Below, piece after piece: positions 59,647 to 64,000 of a stretch of 64,000 nt of DNA (the stretch's first letter is position 1; the number at the start of each line of letters is the position of its first letter). Location of the stretch: assembly GCA_002502245.1 (NCBI GenBank), contig DAPW01000032.1, forward strand, positions 97,230 through 161,229, read 5' to 3'. The notes beneath the pieces were generated by a model. The model did not search any database, had not been told where the DNA came from, and was given only the letters and a program-made list of their open reading frames with translations. This stretch comes from Methanoregula sp. UBA154. Its GTDB lineage: Archaea; Halobacteriota; Methanomicrobia; Methanomicrobiales; Methanospirillaceae. The translations under genes were made by a program, and so were the position numbers.

Positions 59647-61245
59647 TTATGCCCGCCGCCCCTGTGCGGGTTCAATCTTGGTCGGCTGGTTCCTGATCGT
59701 CCGCTCCTTCATGATCGTGTATACCTCAGATGCATGCTCCTTTGGGATCTCTACAAACGAGTAGGTATCGAGAATCCGGATCGCACCAATGGCTTTTCCG
59801 GGAATGCCGGTCTCACCGGCAATTGCGCCGACGATATCCTTTGGCTGGACCTTGTGTTCCCTGCCAACGCCAAGGAAGAACCTGACCATGCCCACTTCGG
59901 CACCGGTATCCTCGAACGCGATCTCATCTCTCTTCTCCACCGGTTCCACACTTCCCTGCTCCATCTGGAGTTTTAAGAGTGCAGCCGCAATCTCGACCGA
60001 GGTCAGGTCACCCTCAGTTTCGTTCTCGATAATCCGGGTATATGCCTCAAGGCCGCCGTCGCGGATGGTCTCGCGGACTTTTTCAAGCATGACCAGGGTC
60101 CTGGTCTTGGCAACATCGCTCTGTGAAGGGATCGGGATTTTGGCGATTTTTACTTTGGCATAATGCTCGATCTCGCGGAGTTTTGTGAAGTCCCGGGGCG
60201 CGACAAAGGTGATCGCCTTGCCGCTCTTGCCAGCGCGGCCGGTCCGGCCGATCCGGTGGACGTAATATTCTACGTCCTGCGGGACATCAAAGTTGATCAC
60301 CATATCGACGTCGTCCACGTCAATTCCGCGGGCTGCGACATCGGTTGCAACAAGGATGTCGATCTGTCCCTTGCGGAACCCGCCCATCACCCGGTCACGC
60401 TGTGACTGTTTCATATCTCCATGCAGTTCTTCAGCACGGTATCCCCGGGCCTTGACCTTTCCGGCAAGTTCCTCTGCGCGGCGCTTGGTGTTGCAGAAGA
60501 TGATTGCCAGCTGGGGATCGGAGAGATCGATCACCCGGCAGAGTACATCGAGTTTCTCGCGGTCCTTGACTTCGATGTATGACTGTTCGGTCTGGGGAAC
60601 GGTCAGCTCGGCATACTGGACCCGGACAAATTCCGGTTTGTTCTGGAACCGTTTCGAGATATCGATGATCGGCTGTGGCATTGTTGCCGAGAAGAGCAGG
60701 GTCTGCCGGTTCTGCGGGATTTTCTTTAAGATGAACTCGATGTCGTCACGGAATCCCATGTCGAGCATCTGGTCAGCTTCGTCAAGCACAACGGTCGCGA
60801 CATCGCTGAGCGCAAGCGTGCGGCGCTCCAGATGGTCCATGACACGTCCGGGGGTGCCGATCACAATATGGACACCGTGGTGGAGCGCACGCAGCTGGCG
60901 GTCGATTGGCTGACCGCCGTATACCGGCAAGACCACGATGCGGGGAAGGTGGGCAAGGAGATTTGAGAACTCTTCTGCGATCTGGATGGCGAGTTCGCGG
61001 GTCGGGCAGAGCACGATTGCCTGTACAACACGTTTTGAAGGATCGATCTTCTCAATAACGGGGATCCCGAATGCGGCTGTTTTGCCGGTACCGGTCTGGG
61101 CCTGGGCCGTTACATCGCGCCCGGCCTGGATGAGAGGAATGGCGAGTGCCTGGATTGGTGAGGGCTCTTCAAAGCCCATATCTTCAATTGCTTTCCCGAC
61201 TTCCTTTGACAGGTTAAAGTCGGAAAACTGTATACGGGAATTCAT
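59647..61245 (-). CDS. DEAD-box RNA helicase with DbpA-type RNA-binding domain
   Basis: This protein of about 532 residues starts at ATG 61245 (MNSRIQFSDFNLSKEVGKAI) after GGTGGTGCGAT. It has the Q motif, AQTGTGKTAAF, PTRELAIQ, GTPGRVMDHL, VLDEADQMLDMGF, SATM, and VATDVAARGIDVDDVDMVINFD with YVHRIGRTGRAGKSG. The C-terminal residues 445-530 form a DbpA-like RNA-binding fold (MVRFFLGVGREHKVQPKDIVGAIAGE). It is a CshA/DeaD-type helicase that probably remodels structured RNA. Confidence 0.96.
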   Translation of the reverse strand: MNSRIQFSDFNLSKEVGKAIEDMGFEEPSPIQALAIPLIQAGRDVTAQAQTGTGKTAAFGIPVIEKIDPSKRVVQAIVLCPTRELAIQIAEEFSNLLAHLPRIVVLPVYGGQPIDRQLRALHHGVHIVIGTPGRVMDHLERRTLALSDVATVVLDEADQMLDMGFRDDIEFILKKIPQNRQTLLFSATMPQPIIDISKRFQNKPEFVRVQYAELTVPQTEQSYIEVKDREKLDVLCRVIDLSDPQLAIIFCNTKRRAEELAGKVKARGYRAEELHGDMKQSQRDRVMGGFRKGQIDILVATDVAARGIDVDDVDMVINFDVPQDVEYYVHRIGRTGRAGKSGKAITFVAPRDFTKLREIEHYAKVKIAKIPIPSQSDVAKTRTLVMLEKVRETIRDGGLEAYTRIIENETEGDLTSVEIAAALLKLQMEQGSVEPVEKRDEIAFEDTGAEVGMVRFFLGVGREHKVQPKDIVGAIAGETGIPGKAIGAIRILDTYSFVEIPKEHASEVYTIMKERTIRNQPTKIEPAQGRRA

Positions 61246-61366
61246 ATCGCACCACCATTTGGTGTACGAGCTCATAAGATGGCGTACTGAGACAGGCTGG
61301 CAGATACCAGCGCCGGATATCCCCTTTTTTATACCATAATACCGAGATCAACTATACAGGTGTACC

Positions 61367-61942
61367 ATGAAAGTTGTGGCATTCAACGGCAGTGCACGCA
61401 AGGATGGTAATACCGCCATCCTGGTCAATACCGTGTTCAAGGAACTGAAAAAAGCGGGTATTAAAACTGAGCTCGTCCAGCTGGCAGGAAAGAAGATCCG
61501 GGGCTGTACCGCCTGTGGGAAATGTTTCACCAACCAGGATAAGCGATGCGCGGTGAAAGGGGATATCCTCAACGATTGTATTGAAAAGATGCTGGTCGCT
61601 GACGGTATCATCCTTGCATCGCCTACGTATTTCTCGGATGTATCCGCCGAGATGAAAGCCCTGATCGACCGGGCCGGGTTCGTGGCAAAGGCAAACCAGG
61701 ACATGTTCCGGCGCAAGGTCGGGGCATCCGTGGTCGCGGTCCGGCGGGCCGGGGCGATCCACGCGTTTGATACCATGAACCATTTCTTCTTCATCAGCCA
61801 GATGATTGTTCCCGGCTCGTCTTACTGGAATATCGGGATAGGGCTTGCACCAGGAGATGTGAAGACTGATGAGGAAGGGGCTATGACCATGCAGACGCTT
61901 GGTACCAACATGGCGTGGCTGATGAAAAAGGTTCACGAATGA
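61367..61942 (+). CDS. Flavodoxin-family / iron-sulfur flavoprotein-like
   Basis: This 191-residue flavodoxin-fold protein binds FMN through GSARKDGNTAILVN and SPTYFSDVSAEMKALIDR. GCTACGKCFTNQDKRC provides four cysteines, as in the compact 4Fe-4S motif of iron-sulfur flavoproteins, although the spacing here is looser (CTACGKC then C). It may serve in electron transfer or oxygen defence. Confidence 0.88.
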   Translation: MKVVAFNGSARKDGNTAILVNTVFKELKKAGIKTELVQLAGKKIRGCTACGKCFTNQDKRCAVKGDILNDCIEKMLVADGIILASPTYFSDVSAEMKALIDRAGFVAKANQDMFRRKVGASVVAVRRAGAIHAFDTMNHFFFISQMIVPGSSYWNIGIGLAPGDVKTDEEGAMTMQTLGTNMAWLMKKVHE

Positions 61943-62002
61943 TCTTTCCCTTTTTCCTGTCCTTTTTTGTATTATGCGATTATTTTGATGAACCGGAGTT
62001 TT

Positions 62003-62749
62003 TCACACATCAATGGTAAGGTCATCCGTTGCCACGATGAGTCCGGGACTGAGAGGCCCGAATTGATCCTGTACGGCTTTTCGTTCCCCGAGTGTTTTAT
62101 ACACCATCGCCCCGAAGTGTATCAGGGCGAGGCGCTTTGCGTTTGCCCGGTTTGCGATCCCGATCGCGTCCTGCGGGTTGAGGTGAGGCCAGTCCGGGCT
62201 GCTGTCCCCGGGCTTTAATCCGCACTCGGTGATGAGGAGGTCAGCATCACGGGCGAGGGTGACTGCGTTGTCACAGACGCCGGTGTCCGTACAGTACGTA
62301 ATCACCTTCCCGTCAACATCCAGCCGGAACCCGAAACAGGCTGCGGGATGGACTAGGGGAAGACATTCGACGATAAACGGCAAGGTTGTCTGGATACCCT
62401 CCTCGAGTCCGGTAATATCCGATGGATAGGGGAGACCGGAAAATGGTACGGTGAACGGCTCACGGACAAACGCATGAAGGTCTGATATCGTTCCCCGCTG
62501 GGTACAGATGTGCAGTCCTTGTTGTAATCTGAACTTGACCAGCGTGTGGAGCCCGGCAATGTGATCGATATGGAGATGACTGATGAACAGGTACACGGGT
62601 TTTTTCTGGGTGATATAACGGTCCGCTTTGGCGATGCCGTTACCCGCGTCAAAGATAATATCATACTTTTCGGACTGCACAAGGACAGAACAGGTGTTAC
62701 CGGTAACCGTATCGTACCAGCCGTTGGTCCCGAGGAATGTCACCTTCAT
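62003..62749 (-). CDS. MBL-fold hydrolase (RNase Z-like)
   Basis: This protein of about 248 residues starts at ATG 62749 (MKVTFLGTNGWYDTVTGNT). SHLHIDH is the metal site, with CTDTG and later HFGAM. The layout is that of the RNase Z/ElaC-like MBL group, though the RNase Z exosite arm is not evident. The substrate is unknown. It probably is not the main tRNA 3' processing enzyme, but this cannot be excluded. Confidence 0.85.
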   Translation of the reverse strand: MKVTFLGTNGWYDTVTGNTCSVLVQSEKYDIIFDAGNGIAKADRYITQKKPVYLFISHLHIDHIAGLHTLVKFRLQQGLHICTQRGTISDLHAFVREPFTVPFSGLPYPSDITGLEEGIQTTLPFIVECLPLVHPAACFGFRLDVDGKVITYCTDTGVCDNAVTLARDADLLITECGLKPGDSSPDWPHLNPQDAIGIANRANAKRLALIHFGAMVYKTLGERKAVQDQFGPLSPGLIVATDDLTIDV

Positions 62750-62959
62750 GGAGTGGATATTTGCATTCTTTATCAAAAAAGGAACTGGTGCTGATACGAA
62801 TCGTTTTTATCCGAAGGGCCGTGTTAAGGTCAGAAAAAACCAGAACCTGTTGTAATTTGGCAATAAAAATTCTATTAAAAAATTGACCACGATTGGAAAA
62901 AATCTGCTCCGGAGAAAACCTCTTTTTAAAAACATGAGATCACCCCCCTTGCACCAACC

Positions 62960-63050
62960 CTGCCCCCTCCGGGGGCGGGGGCGCATATCATAATCTGGGG
63001 TATGGGGACCTCAACCCCCGGTATTCTGTCTGAAAGAATTCGATTTTCAC
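62960..63050 (-). repeat. Dispersed repeat family A, short copy 4
   Basis: CCCCCTCCGGGGGCGGGGGC, GCATATCATAATCTGGGGTA, TGGGGACCTCAACCCCCGGT and GATTTTCACGGGAAAA match the centre and one end of the long copies, in the same orientation as 63312-63563. Confidence 0.6.
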
Positions 63051-63311
63051 GGGAAAACATCCATGGATCGATTTTCACAAGAAAATCGGGATCCAATTTC
63101 ATGTTCCGTCTGTACTTTTGGGCCCGGGACCGGTTTTCAATCGCGATCCGATTTGCAGATGAAAATCGCAGACTGATTTTACCGGGAAAATCGGGATCCG
63201 GTTGTAAAATGTAAATCGATTACTGATTTTTCCGGAACGGTTTTCGATCGCGATCGTGATCGCGATTGCATTTTCAAAATCGGGCCCCGATTGGGAAAAA
63301 ATATGTTCTTT

Positions 63312-63563
63312 TTGCTCTGTAGAAACGCACATGAACGGGCGTTCGCACCCGAACCATGAAAATCGTATATAATGAGGGTTCCCCGCCTCAGGGCCTCTCC
63401 GAGGCACGGCGGGGCAGTTCGGTGTTTTTTTTAAATATCAGTATTGATCCGCTGCGGGGGCGCCCCGTCGGGGGCGGCGGCACATATCATTATCGGGGGT
63501 ATGGGGGTATCAACCCCCATCATCGATTCCGGAATTAAACGATTTTCATGGGAAATCCTAATC
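63312..63563 (-). repeat. Dispersed repeat family A, long copy 2 (inverted)
   Basis: This is the reverse complement of 48403-48663 with high identity over about 250 bp, including CGCACATGAACGGGCGTTCG, CCGAGGCACGGCGGGGCAGT, GCCCCGTCGGGGGCGGCGGC and CCCCCATCATCGATTCCGGA. The two long copies enclose 14.6 kb. Confidence 0.85.
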
Positions 63564-63604
63564 GAAAACAGATTGTAGCGACGACCGAAAGATCTAAGGT
63601 ACAG

Positions 63605-63645
63605 TGTCTCCTTACCATGATGTGTGCACAAAATGTAAGGAGACA
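63605..63645. repeat. 11-bp inverted repeat at transposase remnant
   Basis: TGTCTCCTTAC (63605-63615) and GTAAGGAGACA (63635-63645) are exact inverted copies with a 19-bp spacer. They lie at the left end of the decayed transposase and may be part of the element end or a hairpin in its leader. Confidence 0.6.
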
Positions 63646-63986
63646 ATTAAGAAATCAGCGAGCCGGAATATCAGGTTTATCCAAGCAGCCATTTCAATCG
63701 TAAAGTCAATACATCTCAATCCATATTCCTGTAAATTTTCAAAGAGGTCTACACACAACCCCAGCTGCTCGTCCTGATTTTGTTCAAAGATTTCCGTAAC
63801 CAGCATTACCGGGAATTCATCGAAGAAGTCGGAGATTTGGAGGGTGTTCAGGAGATCCTTGATCTATCAGTCGTACCCCATTTCACTACGCTCCAGAAAT
63901 TCCTCTGTCGGATAATCGCTAACAAAATGATTGTCTGTAACATTCACAGGTTCTTACTATTTCTCACCGTTGAGGTTTTCCCATGA
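63605..63986 (+). pseudogene. Decayed insertion-sequence transposase (5' part)
   Basis: A transposase-like reading is split between frames. SPYHDVCTKCKETIKKSAS ... IHLNPYSCKFSK runs in one frame to about 63744. It is continued in another by EVYTQPQLLVLILFKDFRNQ, HYREFIEEVGDLEGVQEILD and LSVVPHFTTLQKFLCRI, the usual N-terminal region of IS4/IS5-type DDE transposases. The frame ends at 63986 with an unrelated tail. No catalytic DDE part is within the window. Confidence 0.65.
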
Positions 63987-64000
63987 AAATTGAGAAATGA

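Larger units (their letters stand above)
62750..63600. other. Repeat-rich gap with GATTTTC/GAAAATC words
   Basis: No gene is supported. It holds a family A remnant (62960-63050), a 250-bp stretch dense in GATTTTC, GAAAATCGGGATCC and CGATCGCGATC words (about 63040-63300), and the second long family A copy (63312-63563). Confidence 0.6.

Noticed and set aside
63612..63806. A 64-codon minus-strand frame at the right edge
   Set aside because: It is the complement of the transposase remnant, whose plus-strand reading shows the typical PHFTTLQKFL motif.

Overview
The window is archaeal chromosomal DNA from a hydrogenotrophic methanogen, most likely a member of Methanomicrobiales (Methanoregula-like). 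This is inferred from a complete mcrBDCGA operon, an hdrABC-mvhD-polyferredoxin operon without mvhA/mvhG beside it, ftr, the coenzyme B (aks) genes, archaeal TATA-type promoters, an Nre repair protein with a C-terminal PCNA-binding motif, and a PGF-CTERM-like surface protein. No rRNA or tRNA gene and no CRISPR array was seen.

Layout. (1) 1-7.1 kb, minus strand: atwA (methyl-CoM reductase activation component A2) and a small-gene cluster of NifX-like proteins, DUF5320-like glycine-rich mini-proteins, two MinD-type ATPases with inserted ferredoxin domains, a DUF134 DNA-binding protein and a Cys-rich mini-protein. Four transcription units here each carry the same 14-bp CATATG-centred palindrome next to a TATA-like box, and one of these units ends in atwA. 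(2) 7.1-9.3 kb, plus strand: an MBL hydrolase, a DUF2124 protein, and a pair of G-run-rich direct repeats. (3) 9.4-20.0 kb, minus strand: mcrBDCGA, then hdrA/B/C, mvhD and an eight-cluster polyferredoxin. (4) 20.5-30.1 kb, plus strand: ftr, then a nine-gene overlapping run: two MMP11-type proteins, a radical SAM enzyme, an IorA-like TPP protein without an IorB partner, aksA, aksD, aksE, an unknown Cys-rich protein and aksF. This looks like a coenzyme B biosynthesis operon that includes candidates for the unassigned late steps. (5) 30.1-47.6 kb: housekeeping, stress and repair genes (YkgJ proteins, msrB, uvsE, mntP, ferritin-like, PEBP lipoprotein, MarR/ABC exporter, aIF1A, nre, a DinB polymerase with a degraded C-terminus, dCMP deaminase, CxxC-x17-CxxC protein). 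(6) 47.7-64 kb: TerB-like protein, a frameshifted adenosine-specific kinase, a PEGA surface protein, RNB ribonuclease, a CHASE4/HAMP kinase-like protein lacking its phospho-acceptor histidine, DEAD helicase, flavodoxin-like protein and an MBL hydrolase. Dispersed GC-rich repeat families sit between these genes, and a decayed transposase lies at the right edge.

How the genes fit together: regions 1, 3 and 4 carry much of the terminal part of methanogenesis: the enzyme (Mcr), its ATP-dependent activation (AtwA), recycling of the CoM-S-S-CoB product (Hdr), an early C1 step (Ftr) and synthesis of the thiol co-substrate CoB (Aks). The two most interesting hypotheses are a palindrome-defined regulon joining atwA to NifX/ferredoxin-ATPase genes, and the extended CoB operon. 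Where coordinates of starts were revised from the longest possible frame, the reason is given in the entry.
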